Shown: positions 1 through 12,748, numbered from the stretch's first letter. The stretch: DNA of 64,000 nucleotides from Thalassia testudinum (GCA_037157565.1 JAZHRO010000055.1:42005001-42069000), one strand, 5' to 3'. Translations and numbers: made by a program. Notes: generated from the letters alone by a model not told the origin.

Positions 1-3000
1 CTTTGTTACACCTCAATAATCCTCCCAACAAATCGGGAACGGATCACTGGATGTGCACGCATTAAGGTCCCAGTTACCGGGTGTTTCGGGTTATAGATCG
101 TAGTCCTAACAACTAGGTACATCTTAGGAAAATCAATATTTAAATGAACCGTTGGGTCAAATTTGTCAAAAATTCGGTAGAGTTTCTCTTATTTATCCAA
201 TATTTTCCAAAAACATGTACTTGCAACCTGTAACGGTGTATGCATACCACAAATTTAAATAGGTGGGTACACCCCACCACCACACAAAGAAGTGACAAGC
301 GATAAAATACTAGCGGGCACACCCTGCAATTAGAAGTGATAAAAACATGAAAAATGATGAGAAATAAAACCAAATTACCTTTAATACATCACCACAACAA
401 GCTTTTACAATACTGCCATACATTTACAATCTGTCAACATATACAGGAACCCACAATGAAACAACGCAAGTCTTACAATGCCAGAAAGCTATTTAACTAC
501 AAGGCTACACGAAAGGAGCTTAGTTTAAACATTTACATCAAGCACCAAAGGTCTACTACCCAGGAGGAAGGCACAACACACACTCTGATGATCTCCTAGG
601 TCCTCTTGGGCCTAAACCCAACATGATGCACCACCTGTTTCACGATATCGGAACCTGAAAATGTGTTACAAAAGCAGGGATGAGCCAAGTGGCTCAGTAG
701 GGATAGAATACAGGTAGCAATCGAAACAGAGAAGGGTGGTGTGCAAATTCTTACCCTATAGGCTAATTACAGGTCATTTCCCTTAATACTTAACCCTGGT
801 AGCGTAACAAGCTAACAACAAACATTTTCCCTCTTTCCATAATTAACCCAAGTTTCATTAACACTACAGGATAGCTATGAGCCTTTTTCTTTGTTTACAA
901 GGATTTATCCACAGGATTATTTAGCTTATTTATCACATGGCCTATTTTCTCACTCGCCTCAGAAGTCATATTCTGGAAAAATCATCCCTCTCTATTAGAG
1001 GAGATTGAGACATATCCTTCCCTTGGATCCCAGACTGATAGTCTCTCCTTGGCCAGGGGGTGGGCTAGTAGAGCTGGTAATCCTTGTGAAAGGTGTACCC
1101 GTTTTAGATGTATTGAGAACATTGCTGACCTCGGTCAGAAGAGTTGGCCTCTTTGGAGTTATCGAGGCTAATGCCTTGCGACCGCAAAGAGCAAGCTCAA
1201 TTCATGCCCCGCAAGGTCCAGTCATAGATCATTCCAGATCAGAAGTCATAGGGTTGGTCATAATTGTTAGGTCACACCAATGCTCCTGTTAGGAGCGTGG
1301 TCTTCGAGTGTACCCTCAATCCGTCGTCAGATGAGATCTAAACTAAACCCCTCACGGTACCCTGGCATCTTCTGGCCACACAGGCGCTTAATGAGCCTCT
1401 AGCTGCGAGTACCAAGTACACTAGCATCTTTCACTCTGCATGCGGGTGCCTGCTCAGCCTAGAGCTACGAGTACCTCCACATCAAGTCAGATTCGGGTAC
1501 TTCCAAGTACCATAACTCGGCGACAGCCCGTAACTTGTCGACATACCCGAGACCCATCTATGTTCCGAGGTAGATCTTAGGTAACCTTTAGCCACCACAC
1601 ATCCTCGTGTCTCTAACTTGAACAGTGAACCTGTGATTCACAAAGTTAACAGGTGCAGCCCTATGAGCTCACCTAGTGGACTTGTCTTTTAATCCATTTG
1701 GAATTCTATACTGAGAATGGAATCCTAAGGACCTATCGGATCACCTAGGGTCTACCTTCAAACTTTGGGATCCAAGCTTCCTCTTTTTTTTTTTTAACTC
1801 ATAACAGAGTTGCTAAGATTCGATATTCCAAGTCTCACTTGAGATTTAGCCAATTATACTTCAAGTGTTAATCCGTCTCCTTGGGCATTTTTACACACAT
1901 AACATGTTGGTCCACCATTAACATAGGTGGCAATTACGTCTTAAAGTTCTTAAATACTTCTAAGTATATTAGATTTCCCTCTCGTTCTTTTTCCCTTTTT
2001 TTTCCAGTAAATTAAGGCAAGGATTCAATAATTGCATCAACTCCAAGACACCAGTATCGGTACTGGTGTTCAGTACCAGTTCTAGGTGCCCACTGGCTGC
2101 TAGCCAACAGGTAGTGCCAGTATTGATAATGATTCTCAGGATTGGTATTGGGCACCCTCTGCCCTCATATCATACTCTAGTCAAATCCAGGATTGATGGA
2201 CGGTACCAGTATTGACACTTAAGACTGGTACTTGTCATCCTTAGATCTCCATTTATACACCATTTGGGTATGGGAAAAGTGGCCAATATTGGTGCTAATC
2301 AATTAGCACTGGTACTGAGCACTTCCAACTCCACTAATTGTAAGCTCTTCAGATCAGAGTTGGGTGGCTCCAAAGCTCACTGGTAATGCATATAACTTCA
2401 CACAACCATTCCAAAACCCTTCCTCGTTCCAAACAACTTGGGTTTCCAATTTCACATAATATTTAGCATTTGTAGAGAAATGCCATTTAATTACACACTA
2501 AGGGCATTTCTCCAATCCAACCCTTCGCATGGCTAAACCACCCACATTACTCCCAATCAAAATCTCTTTACCCTCCACTTCGACATCAAAAATCCATTTC
2601 CATGCATTCATTGATATTCGAGAAGTTCTTTAAACCTGAGAATCACCGATGAGAAAGTTATCTTGCAATCAACTCTAGGGCACAAAAGAAGCCCATCAAC
2701 CCTTGCGATTAGGCGATACTCATGCCAACAACACATGCGAGCCCCCAACCCTTGCGAAAAGCTCATGGGCTTGCATTTCAAACCTCCATTTCATCTCTCC
2801 TATTATGTAGTAATTAAGAAGAGTAACAAGGGGAGGAGAGTCCCTACCTTCCTTCGAGTATCCTAGCTTCCTCGATGCCATGTAACTGCCCTCCTCAATC
2901 ACCTCGTAATCAACAACACGTAACATACATAAGCATTTTATCTTTCCCCACAAAATAGTCCCTAGCACAATCATAAATCCTCAAATCCCTACAATTTGAG

Positions 3001-3779
3001 ATGCCTGGAGCTAGGGGGATTTTAATGAGAAGAAAGGGAAGGGGAAACACACCTAGGCCATTTGGCCTTGGCGGGATGGTCCTCTACCTTAGGTCGGCGA
3101 GAAGCGTGGAATAGCAGCATCCATGGCTACTGTTACACATGTAGTAGCCACATCCCTCTACTCGCAGTGATAGGGCTGCAGCCCCAAGACCAAACACAGC
3201 AATAGCGGCAGCAGGGGCTGTGGCGACCTCCGACTGATGATGGCGAGCCACTCTATCGATCTCCGACCTTGATGCAACCACAACAATAGTTGCCGCAACT
3301 GTGACAATGAGCAGCATCAGCAGCAGCAGCTGCAACAAGCAACAATAGCAGTAGCAACTGCCTAGCTGCTGCCCACACCGGCTGCTGCGGCTGGTCGGCT
3401 AGCGGGCAGGGGAAAGAAGAGCAGTTGGAGAGAAGAGAAGTAATCGGCGAGGAGAGGAAGAGCATCGACAGTGACTTGGGAGGAGGGTAGACCTTCTTTC
3501 ATCTTTCCTTCTCATCCTTTACTCTCACGCCAATAGCAAAAGTAGTGGCTTCAACCATGACAGCAACCACAAGGCCATCCCAAGTAAGGGTGGCCGATGA
3601 GAGGGAGGAGGAGGATCAACGAGCATCTGTGGAGAGGGAGGAGTAATCGGTGGTGGAGGTGGAGTTCATTGCCCTCAACCAAATGAGGTTACCCCTCTTT
3701 TGGCTTCCCTTACAAGCCATCCCCCAAATTTATAATCGGTGGGGGAAAAATTGCTTAGTGTGCCCTCCACCAAAAGCAC
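1..3779. other. Non-coding repeat-like DNA, no gene recognised
   Basis: No open reading frame here has recognisable protein motifs; the longest (about 95 codons near 1005-1292) has no domain signature. The stretch 2040-2340 contains many short degenerate copies of ACCAGTATTG and CTGGTACT on both strands, a texture I associate with gypsy LTRs, but no paired LTR was found. At 3300-3360 there is an imperfect CAG/CAA trinucleotide run on both sides of a purine-rich patch, which produces alanine-, leucine- or serine-rich shadow frames. The region probably derives from old transposable elements, but this is inference. Confidence 0.4.
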
Positions 3780-3899
3780 ATAATTAACAAATGGTCCAAC
3801 AAAAATTCGTACTCCAAAAACCCCCTTACCAACAAGGAAAAAATTAAAGCTGTCTCAAGTAACCAAATCCAAGGGATCCATATTTCCACAACTATAGAG

Positions 3900-4352
3900 C
3901 CCGTAAGGGTTTAGATTCATTTAAAAAGGCTAGTAAATCCAAACCCTTACATCCTTGAAATCTCATAGCCGCTTGATACAACTCTGCCCACAAAGCGTGC
4001 CTAAATGCGTCTTCAGTTGGTCCATATACTGCCAAGAATACTCAACAGAAGTTGTCCCGACGTGTCCTCAGTTGTATAGTCACCACAAAAGAGCCCACTG
4101 AGGAGTCAACGAAAGAAAAGACATCATCCTTTCACACCATAATTACTCCACTCGAGCATTCGACTGCATTTAACGTCACAAACTCCAAAATTCTACCCCC
4201 ATTTCCCTCCAAACATGTTGCTCACAAAACTCCAGCTTTGTTTCTTGGATTAGCACAACCTCGGGGCCCTACAGTTGCAGGTAACCTCTCAACGTTGCTA
4301 GCCTAGAGGGGTTGTTCAGGCCCTTAACGTTCCATGTTAGGACCTTTGTCAT
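3900..4352 (-). pseudogene. LINE ORF2 endonuclease, N-terminal part, broken
   Basis: Apurinic/apyrimidinic-type endonuclease of a LINE, which nicks target DNA to start reverse transcription. From the methionine codon at 4352-4350 the frame reads LTWNVKGLNNPSRL, matching the conserved L-x-W-N-x-[RK]-G-L start of the plant L1 domain. About 30 residues later comes VVLIQETKL, with the catalytic glutamate in QET. A stop codon separates these two motifs and further stops follow. Downstream the - strand still encodes VFLAVYGPTEDAFRHALW, another conserved endonuclease segment (the YGP motif). Only about the first 150 codons can be followed. Confident as to family; certainly not functional as read. 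Confidence 0.75.
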
Positions 4353-4399
4353 GGGAATACAATAGATCTCCCCCCAAAAGTGCACCTGAAACCCACTGC

Positions 4400-6370
4400 C
4401 TTCGCAATATGGTCAACCTCCATGAATTCCAGACCATTCCCAAGACCTGCTTCACTTAAGCCCTGCACCACACCCTCCTTCTCTCCATCAAGTGCAACAC
4501 CCCCACCAGCTGCAGTTGCACCCGCCACCCCCCACCCGCTGTAGCGCCCTCTCCTAGCCCATCCACCACAGCATCCCTAAGGCCAAAGTCTCCCTCCAAT
4601 CGAACCCCCTTTTCACAGTCGACCCCACCTCCTCCCACAGCCCATTCCATCGGGTCACCCCCGCCACCACCTCCTTCGAAAACCACCTCGTCCCTCGATT
4701 TTGGCCCCCACCCATCATATTTCGTTGCACTAGCCTCGCTATTCCCCTTCGTTGCCATTCTCACCACTCGAGGGTCTTTAAAGCACAATTTGGATATCTC
4801 CACCTCAAGCAAAAGAAAAGCCTCGGTCCTCGATCATGTGTCGGCCTCCACTGCGTCAGCCTCAGCCTCTCTCCATCTACCCCAAACCTCCAATCTGTTC
4901 CTCTCTTAATTGAAGCAGTGAAGCCATGAGGAGACCTTTTGCTAATCCCCCTCGCCCTCTGTCTTGTAAATGCAAGCTACTTTGTGCCGTGGACCTCCTT
5001 GGGGGCCATCAATTCGGTTCGTAGATGGGCCAGACTCCTTTACTTCACACTTTGGTCCCGGGTCCGAAACACACCCCAATAATTTAGATCGAGGGAGGAC
5101 CCAGATTCGAAATCTCCGCCATGAGGCACCACCTCTCCTTCTAAAGAAAGGGTCTTTGCATTAAACCCCAAATCCCTTGGATCCCTATCTCTGTAGACCA
5201 CGCCCTTTGAATTCCCAACATCAGTGGTGTGATTGTCAGGGAGCGCAACTGACTTCGCCGAAATCACGCCTTCTTTGAGATCCGCACATGGACCTTTCAC
5301 CTTCTAGATTCGCTTTGCTTGCACCACGAGGGCACCGCTGGCCACCATCGCACTAGCCCCTGATGCAGGACCCCCCCTACTCCAGCAACCTTTGCGGTAG
5401 CATTAGCTTTCACCTTCTCTCTTCCTCTCCTTTCCTCCTTTGAGCCACCACCCCCCCCTTAGGCACCTCCCTTGTGCCACGAACTCCACAACTCGAGCCC
5501 CCTCTAAGAAGTGCCTGCACATAAGATTTGCCTACCACCACGACCTCCGATATCTTCACCAGAATCACCATCCATGCTGAACCACCAAGACACAGCACAA
5601 CCTTGGAAGGCAACTTCGACCCTGGAATGAGCTCCACCACCACCCTCACCATCGACAGGTCTCCTTTTGCAAGGCCAAGGCCACCACACCTCTTGAGGTT
5701 CATAAAAGGTGCCACGATCGCCTCTAGAACCTCCGTGCACAGCCAAAGTGGGACCCCTCCACCTGCACAACCATCTTTGCCTGCCTTGGCGACTACTCTG
5801 AAATGGCCCCGTCGTGCCTCGTTGACCACCTCCACCGTTTCAAAGCTCCGTTGACAGAGGAGACCTGGAAGATTAGCCTTTGTGCGACATCACGCTGTAG
5901 CCTAAAGATAAGAAATCGTGAGGATACCTCCGCCACATTCGTAGCCACTCCTTCACCAAGCATGGTCGACAACCCCCTTTTAAGCTCTGCTTTGTCCAAA
6001 CTCCCCCTAACCATGTCCCCCACCACAACCCCCGCAAGGTCCTCGATTGGGTGGACTTGAGGTGATCAAGGTGCCCATACTTCAGCCATCGGAGCCCCCA
6101 TCGGAGGAGGAGGCAGACATGAAAGCCTCCCCTTCTCTACCACCTGATGATCGCGAGAACTCTTCGCCTTACGATGCCAAGGCCACCACACCTCAGGCAC
6201 CTTATCAGCTCGTGACAATCGGCCAAGTGCCCTTGACCAAGGCATTTGAAGCAGTGCACCTTCACAGGGCAGCTCCTCGCACTCTGAGAGTGAACCTCCA
6301 CCCAACCTCCATCACTAGCACCCCTCAACCCCCTTTTTGCCCTCTTACTTATCTCTCCGACATATCTTAG
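4400..6370 (-). pseudogene. LINE ORF1 gag-like protein with zinc knuckle, broken
   Basis: ORF1 of plant L1 elements encodes an RNA-binding protein that packages the element's RNA. Near 6255-6190 on the - strand the frame reads CFKCLGQGHLADC followed by RCLRCGGLG, a CCHC-type knuckle pair as found in plant L1 ORF1 (here C-x2-C-x4-H-x3-C). After that the frame shifts repeatedly; glycine- and arginine-rich segments continue to about 4460 in two alternating frames. No intact protein remains. The placement immediately 5' of the endonuclease start supports the assignment. Long + strand frames over the same interval are antisense shadows. Confidence 0.6.
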
Positions 6371-6672
6371 ATGTTACAAGTACCAGTCTAAGCAAAGTGA
6401 TCAAAATCCAAATATGTTTTAGTCTATTCAGATTTGATTCCCAACAAATTTTCTAATTCTTGGATGTCCTTTGTGGATCTCACAAATGCTATAAACTCTA
6501 CTTGTCTATCTACGATGTCAAATCTTGAATCTCTAATGGAATTGACATTTAAATTCTCCCTTTTGATCATCAATGTCTTGATCAAGTAGTGACTCCAAAG
6601 GTAGGGCATTATTAGATTCCATGATTTCCAACTCAATTGATTTACAATATAGCCTGGGATGAGAATCAGGCA

Positions 6673-7347
6673 TTATCTTACACATTGTAATAGGTAATTC
6701 TTTAGTATCATCATTAATATTCTCATAACTTCTGTATCATTAGAATCTATTTTCTCCATGAATTTATACTTAGAGTCTTTGTATTCTTTTGCCTTTATCA
6801 ACTCATCCCCAAGTTCTATATATGATTCAATCTCAATCTGCTTGGTTCCAACATCTAGGCTAACATCAAAACCATCCTCAAAGATTTCCTTAACTTGCAT
6901 GCAAGAAAGGAACGCTAATTCCACTAACTTAGTGACTTTAGAAGGGGGCAGTTTTTCGAGAGGTACAAATTTACCCTTGAAGCCACTCCAAATTTTAAAC
7001 ACCTATTCCTTTACCTCCTCTTCCTCCTCTAAATTGGACTCCTCAAGTACCCGAGATGATGCATCCTTAGCAACTTCAGTTTTCGTTTCAAGTTCCTTAG
7101 GTACATCCATATGTATTACCTCTAGATGTTCAAGATTATTCTCCATATAATTCTGGGGCTTAGTTGGATTGTAGTCCACCTTAGGTTCCGTAACAGAAGT
7201 AGGGATGAGAACACGACTACGTCCCTTTTCATCAAATTGTACTACAATGTTATCACTAGGGTCTAGTTCTTTGTAATGACAACATTTTCCCTTTCTCTTA
7301 ACTCCAATATAGCTCATGTGGATTTTGAATCTCATCATCATCATCAT
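6673..7347 (-). pseudogene. Charged gag-region ORF with one in-frame stop
   Basis: Two consecutive open segments (114 and 109 codons) are in the same frame and separated by a single stop codon at about 7005-7003, so they were probably one protein of at least 224 residues. The first part is acidic, ending in a run of glutamates; the second contains the segments KLPPSKVTKLVELAFL and KEIFEDGFDVSLDVGTK. I do not recognise a named domain. Its position about 1.5 kb inside a gypsy-type LTR suggests a gag or pre-gag product. It could instead be an element-specific accessory ORF. Confidence 0.45.
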
Positions 7348-7675
7348 CTTCTTTAGGTGACCATTTATTATAAGTCAAGTCCATTTGAAGGTTATCCTCG
7401 TACCCATACGATAGATTGTGATAATTAGTTTTAGGTGTGGCTTGGGTATGGTTTGGTTCATAGAAATAATTAGAATGCTTTTGTAAGTTGTAATCATGGG
7501 ATGGAAGATTTCTGCCATGTTCGTGATTTTCATAAGGGGTTGAGCTAAACCTAAGGGTATTTGTCCAACCACAATATGATAAATCATAAGGGTAAGGTGG
7601 GTTGAGTATTTGCATTTTATGTGAGGTCTCTGGTGTAGAGATTTCTCTTCTTGGGTTGTGGTCAATATCATCCAA
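7298..7675 (-). pseudogene. Asn/Tyr/His-rich ORF of the same gypsy-type element
   Basis: This 125-codon frame on the - strand is rich in asparagine, tyrosine, histidine and proline, and ends in an aspartate run encoded by a GAT/GAC repeat. It overlaps the start of the next charged frame by 50 bases in a different phase, so a frameshift may have broken one original protein. No known domain is recognised. Unusual composition and element context argue against a host gene. Confidence 0.35.
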
Positions 7676-8949
7676 TTATATTTCACAGGGTAAGGTTGAT
7701 CTTGTAGAGAGTTATAATGCCCATACTGGTCTCTTGAATTAGGTTCATAAAAGGATGGTGAGCAAGTTTTAAAAGATCATTCCTATAGGAAGAGAAAGAT
7801 GGTAAGTATTTGTGCCTCATAGCTGATTGCGTTGGGTAGTTATTCGTGTTTCCATGGGTTAGTGCCTCTCACAAAGTCCACTTAGATTTTGGATCAAAAG
7901 GTTTGAGCGTAGGATTTTGAGAACGACGACCACGTATACACCAACCACAGAAGATTAGTTTATTTTTGGGATTTTTTCATTTTTTCTTTTTATATGACTG
8001 TGACCAAACAATTAACAACACCGTTTGTAATCCTATCCAACCTATGATATGCCTAGAAAAACTTTAGAGGTATCAATAACAAAGGTTTCAAATCAAACTC
8101 GCTCACCTCTAGACCGAAGTACAAGTGAGATGAATTTGTTGATTCGACCAGCTCCCTCTTGATATGCAAGGGCTCTAGTGGCCTTATATGAGTGCATGTG
8201 CAACAATCACCAGTGTTAAGTAACATAGCGATGAGAGCACAAACAAGGCCTTCAGTACTTCGTGGGTGTGTTTTAAGGTTTCGCCCTTATGTTAATGCCT
8301 TTTAATATTCCCACTTATTTGGTAGATTCAATAAAATCAAGTGAGATTAATCTTTTCATTTTAGTCAAGGTAAGATATCATAGAGAATGCATGAATAGGC
8401 AACTGAGAGGGATAGAGATGTATACCTACCACTAGCACTCTACCAGAATGTAGGAGACAAGAACTGAAATGTGAAGGCACATGCAATGTAGAATGAATGC
8501 CTATGGATATGCAACTTCTGAAAAAGATGATTTATTTTAGGTGAAAATTTTCCTTTTTATTTTTTTAATGCAAACAAGCAATCAAACTAACTAAAATAGC
8601 TAAAGAAAGAGCATAGAAAAATAGTCCAAAGTTCGGTTACAAGAGAAAATAGTAAACTCTTTCTCACCACTACCTTAATACAAGATGTCTAAAAGAAATA
8701 TAAAAATCCTAAAATTAGTCTTCTCTTCAGGCATCTCCAAGATAGCCTCAACTTTGCCTTCGATGTTGTGCACCATCGATGATCATTGAAACGGATACCT
8801 AGAAAATCACAGAAAAGAAGTCAATGCAAGACACTAAATGAATGAATATGCAAATGAAAAGTACATGAAAATCAGTAAAAACTAATCTAATAAAACCCTA
8901 GATGGTAGCATTGCCTTTTCCGACAACGATGTAAAAAATTGTTCACTTT

Positions 8950-10340
8950 ATCGTCCTAGCACAATTTAAAATCGAACCTAACCTAACTAAGGTAGTAAGG
9001 GCAAGTACAAGTTGATCCCACGAAGAGGGAATAAATATAAAACCTAGGGATTATCAGATTAATTACTATCTATTTATAACCTAGGAATGCATGCAACACC
9101 TAATACCAAGAGGCCTATAAATTATGCAAAACAAGAAACCCATATTACATACCTAACCAAAGAAAATATTGGTTAAATATCTAGCATTCTTGGAAAAATC
9201 CTAAAATATTATCATATGCTCTTAACTACCTAAACTAACTACCCTCTAAAAATCGCAACCTAACTTGAAGTAGATAGATCCCAGAAAATTTGCGAAGTAG
9301 TGACTTGCAATTAGGGTTCAAAATCAATATCCGTGTACTTCACAAATTTTAGAAATTTTTATACATCAAATCTAACTACTAAATTTGGTAGAGACATAAA
9401 ATATTAAAAGGAAAACCTGCAGAAAAAATTTCAAAATCATCTAACAACCCTATAAGGAGATAAAAAATCCCTAATAGATAACTTCTAAAACTGATGTCAG
9501 AGTAGTATTTTATTTTTTTTATTTTTTGTAAACACAATCCAAGTATGAAATTTGGGGAGAACTTGAGTACTATGAAACACACCATAATTTTTTTGGATTT
9601 TTATGATGACTAAAGTACACAAAAATACATTTCTAAACTAGATGCAAATCAAAGCAAACGTGAATCAAATTTAGGAACCATGAAATAATATTAATGTTAA
9701 ATGCAACATTATAAGTTGAATACATGGACAAAACTAAATGAAATTAAAATAGAGATGAGAAACAAATCCTAATGGTGAGGAAGTCTGCCATTGATCCAGA
9801 GCCCATGCACGTCAATGTCGTCCCCATTTGTTACCGAGAAAACTAATGTAGCGTGCATTTACACCACCACCGAGAACATGTTTCCTCGTCGATGAAGATG
9901 ATGCGTGTGATGCAAGAATGATACTGTAGACATAATTGCTTTAGATGAAAGGACGGGAGGGATGAATGGCTGAAGATGGTCGAGGTGGAGGGGAAGATTC
10001 CTCTCTAATGGGAGCCTTCACCCCTATTTATAGAGGTTTGACATCCTCCAAAAGAAGTGAAAAATCTTCAAAATTCATCACCAAGGGATAAGGATTTTTT
10101 TTGGAGGTCAAAATAATTCCTAATCCTAATGAAATTATGCCTTTTGAGCATTTATCCCTTATAAATGCCACCATGTAGCTCAGATGAGCCTATTTCTTGA
10201 TTTTCTCTTGATCCAGGTGCCTAAATAGGCCCAATAGACGAATGAGAGCTTTTCTTGATTTTTTCACCTTTTATTTGTTTTCTTTTATTTTTTTCTATGG
10301 CCATTTTGCATAACCCTTGCGATTTTGCGTCAAAACACAC
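8950..10340 (-). repeat. Probable gypsy LTR (- orientation)
   Basis: The lower end abuts the degenerate primer-binding site at about 8945-8918. A promoter-like CTATAAATAG sits on the - strand at 10033-10024. The transcribed-side sequence carries the GTTGATCCCACGAAGAGG-like segment (about 9010-9030) that recurs in LTRs of this type. Exact ends and target duplication were not found; the 10340 limit is approximate. No partner LTR is seen in the window. Confidence 0.4.
10024..10033 (-). promoter_or_regulatory. TATA-like box of gypsy LTR
   Basis: On the - strand the sequence reads CTATAAATAGGGG, a good plant TATA box, placed within a putative LTR whose primer-binding site lies about 1.1 kb further along the - strand. 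Confidence 0.4.
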
Positions 10341-11119
10341 ACACGACATTGTCGATACGTAACTAATGTATTTTTATTATGTTTTCATTTAAAATTCATC
10401 TTCTAAGCATTTCTTAATTATATATTAGTTATTAAAATGTTAATTTTTAAATTTGTGACATTTTTTTGAATTTTTTTACCTTTTTGAGCGATTTTCTTAA
10501 AATTCACCGATATCAGCGATATATCCTCGATATATGCCTTTTTTGACTTGTCGATACAATATCGATATTGATATTTAAAACCTTATTTTGCGTAAATGAT
10601 CCTCATGACTGCTGTCCTTCCTCGACATCTCCATCCATGATACTAATTCCTAGGCATCTGCATAAAAAATATCAAAACATAAAATTTTTTCTGGTATATA
10701 AAATATATGCTAAATATCTACTTTAATCAAAGGAACAAATCCCAAAAACTCTTTTTCAAAAAAAATAAATCCCAAAAACTAAAGAAAATATACATGAAAT
10801 ATAAAATATACACACATGTAAATTATACACACATATATAAGACTTAAATTACTAGGCATAACCAAAAAAATCTAAATAAACATTATTAAAGACACATGCA
10901 CACGTATGACAACCCAAGCAAGGTTTTAACAGACATATTGTGCAAGCAGCAAACTAGTAGTTGGTTATCAAGCTTTTCATTAACTTGACAAGCTATCACA
11001 AATTATTACCTACCTTTGTGCATAACACTTTTTAACTAACAAAGATTGGATGATCTTTTACATATATGAGAAGACCTAAATAAAATCTAAGAAAACCTAT
11101 GAGAAGACAACATTATCTA
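10341..11119. other. AT-rich intergenic DNA, no gene
   Basis: No coding signal. Between 10500 and 10575 there is a dense cluster of short palindromes (GATATC, TCGATA, ATCGAT) ending in a TTTAAAACC motif that resembles a hAT-type end, but no complete element could be delimited. The remainder is AT-rich low-complexity sequence. Confidence 0.4.
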
Positions 11120-11576
11120 TGTGAAGATTTTGGAGAAGCACAACAGTTTCTTAGGTGTTTGGAAGGCCCACGTGTGGAGATGAAGGGATCGGTTGCTATT
11201 GTTCATGTTGAACAAAATGTTTAGAGAGAGTTGGTGAAAGAGAAAGGAGAGGAGTTTGAGAGAGGTTAGGAAATATTGTTGTATTTAAGTCAACTCAAAA
11301 TAATCAATGTTGATCTCTCATAAAGAGATCTAGTCCTAAAATAACTCTCGATCGAATCAAATCAAATCCTAACAATCAATCAATTAATTAATCCTAAATT
11401 ATCTCAATCCTAAATGACTCCTAATAATTAAAACAAATTCCCACACTTGGCACAAAACTTGACATTGCAAGCCACCACTTATTTACCTAAATAGGCCACA
11501 TGACCTTGACTCCTAGATTGACTGCCATGTGAATTGTCCATGTGGTAGTCCACGTGGCCAACTTTTATTCTTTACA
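11120..11576 (-). repeat. 3' LTR of the short LTR element
   Basis: On the - strand it begins TGTAAAGAATAAAAG and ends AAAATCTTCACA. It is preceded by the polypurine tract and followed by the ATCTA duplication. Confidence 0.88.
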
Positions 11577-12279
11577 CTCCCCCTTAAGTCGTGGTCGGGA
11601 GGACGATGACTTGCTCTTTAATTTTGTGAGGCTAGATGCCCCACTACTTGTACCTTGTCTAGATCTTTGATGAATGAACTTCCTGGATCAACCGCTAGTC
11701 TTTTTGCAACTTGGAAAATCGTTTCTCCTTTTGGCAACCTCGGAAGTCGTTGCGATGATTGCTAGTGTTTCCTTTTTGCTTCAAGATAGTGTTCGATTTT
11801 CTTGAAGTGATAACAAGATGAGCAATCCCATGCATGTTATTCGACACATTTATCCAGGAAAATCTCTTTTGAAAGAGTAAAAAAATTGGATATAAAGTTT
11901 CCATTGGAAAAGCGTGAAGATCACAAACTATATCATAACTTGATAAATCTCCTCTTCCCTTTTCTGAGCCTCGAGCTTTGCTAACTTTATCTTCAAAGAA
12001 CAAGCTTTCCTTTACTTGTACGCTCTGCATAAGGCACTGGATGTGTGAGGGAAGCAACTTGTTGGAGTCCTCTTCTCATCTCCTTGGGCCTTGCGTATGG
12101 TGCCAAGGCCCTTTAAGGAGTTCTTTGAGAGAACTCTCACATTGAACGAAGATGTCACGACCCATGTGGCCTTGGTGATGCTTGGAAGGTTCATGCCCAA
12201 GGGGAACTCCTTGTGTATGGACCCTCTTTTCCTCGTTCATTGTGTTTCACGCGTGAAGACTAGTGGGCTTGGAACACTC
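11577..12279 (-). other. Interior of short LTR element, gag remnant uncertain
   Basis: The - strand holds frames of 62 codons (12200-12012) and 120 codons (12057-11695) in overlapping phases. They are mildly basic and lysine-rich but have no zinc knuckle, protease or polymerase motif. They may be remnants of a gag-like protein or chance frames. Confidence 0.35.
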
Positions 12280-12291
12280 GCTCTAATACCA
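12280..12291 (-). promoter_or_regulatory. Primer-binding site, initiator-tRNA-Met type
   Basis: TGGTATTAGAGC on the - strand, with no gap to the LTR. It differs from the canonical copia site TGGTATCAGAGC at one position; the copia element at 47000-51413 has the same variant. Confidence 0.8.
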
Positions 12292-12748
12292 TATGAAGAT
12301 TTCAGAGAAGCACAATAGGTTCTTGGGCATGTGGAAGGCTTACACGTGTAGATGAAGGGACTAGCTACTACTGTTCACGTGAACAGTAAAAGAGAGCATA
12401 GAGAGTTGGTGAGAGAGAGAGAGAGAGAGGTTGGGAAATATTTTTATAGTCAACTCAACTCAAAATAAGCACTGTTGATATCTTTATAAAGAGATCTACT
12501 CGTAAAATAACTTTCAATCAAATCAAATCAAATCCTAACATCAAATCAATTAACTAATCCTAAATTATCTCAATCATAAATTGGATTCCTAATAATTAAA
12601 ACAAATTGCTACACTTGACGCAAAACTTGACATTGCAGGCCACCACTTATTTTCCTAAATAGGCCACATGGCCTTGACTCCCAAACTGAATGCCATTTGG
12701 CCCACTATGCCACGTGGCAATCCACGTGGTCAATTGTTATTCTTCACA
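12292..12748 (-). repeat. 5' LTR of the short LTR element
   Basis: On the - strand it begins TGTGAAGAATAACAA and ends GAAATCTTCATA, followed immediately by the primer-binding site. A (GA)n run near 12411-12430 has no equally long counterpart in the other LTR. Confidence 0.88.

Larger units (their letters stand above)
3780..6390 (-). mobile_element. Decayed L1-type LINE: ORF1 and start of ORF2
   Basis: Read on the - strand, the order is zinc-knuckle ORF1 (about 6370 to 4400) and then the beginning of ORF2 (from 4352). This is the usual plant L1 order. Several stop codons and frame changes interrupt both parts, so the copy is inactive. The reverse transcriptase, zf-RVT and poly(A) tail expected further 3' (lower coordinates) are absent: homology fades at about 3780. 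Loss of a 3' end is unusual for a LINE, which normally loses its 5' end, so a later deletion or replacement is likely. The 5' limit near 6390 is approximate. Confidence 0.7.
6400..8945 (-). mobile_element. Gypsy-type internal region downstream of a degenerate primer-binding site
   Basis: On the - strand this follows the LTR at about 8950-10340. Immediately inside the LTR, at about 8945-8918, the - strand reads a degenerate form of the GGCGCCGTTGCCGG primer-binding site used by Athila/Tat-type gypsy elements. About 1.2 kb further on lie two charged open frames (7675-7298 and 7347-6673). No protease, reverse transcriptase or integrase follows; the element is replaced by LINE sequence at about 6400. 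The stretch 7690-8900 has no coding signal that I can read. The gypsy assignment rests mainly on the LTR and primer-site pattern. Confidence 0.5.
11120..12748 (-). mobile_element. Complete short non-autonomous LTR retrotransposon (TRIM/SMART-like)
   Basis: Two direct repeats of exactly 457 bp (11120-11576 and 12292-12748) flank a 715-bp interior. A 5-bp target duplication, ATCTA, lies at 11115-11119 and 12749-12753. On the - strand a primer-binding site TGGTATTAGAGC (12291-12280) directly adjoins the right LTR, and a polypurine tract TTAAGGGGGAG (11587-11577) directly adjoins the left LTR. This fixes the orientation as - and shows that both ends are intact. The primer site is one base from the initiator-tRNA-Met site of copia elements. 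The interior encodes no polymerase, so mobility would depend on another element. The LTRs differ at many positions, so the insertion is not recent. Confidence 0.9.

Noticed and set aside
5410..6060. + strand proline/threonine-rich proteins
   Set aside because: Antisense to the LINE ORF1, which has zinc-knuckle motifs on the - strand.
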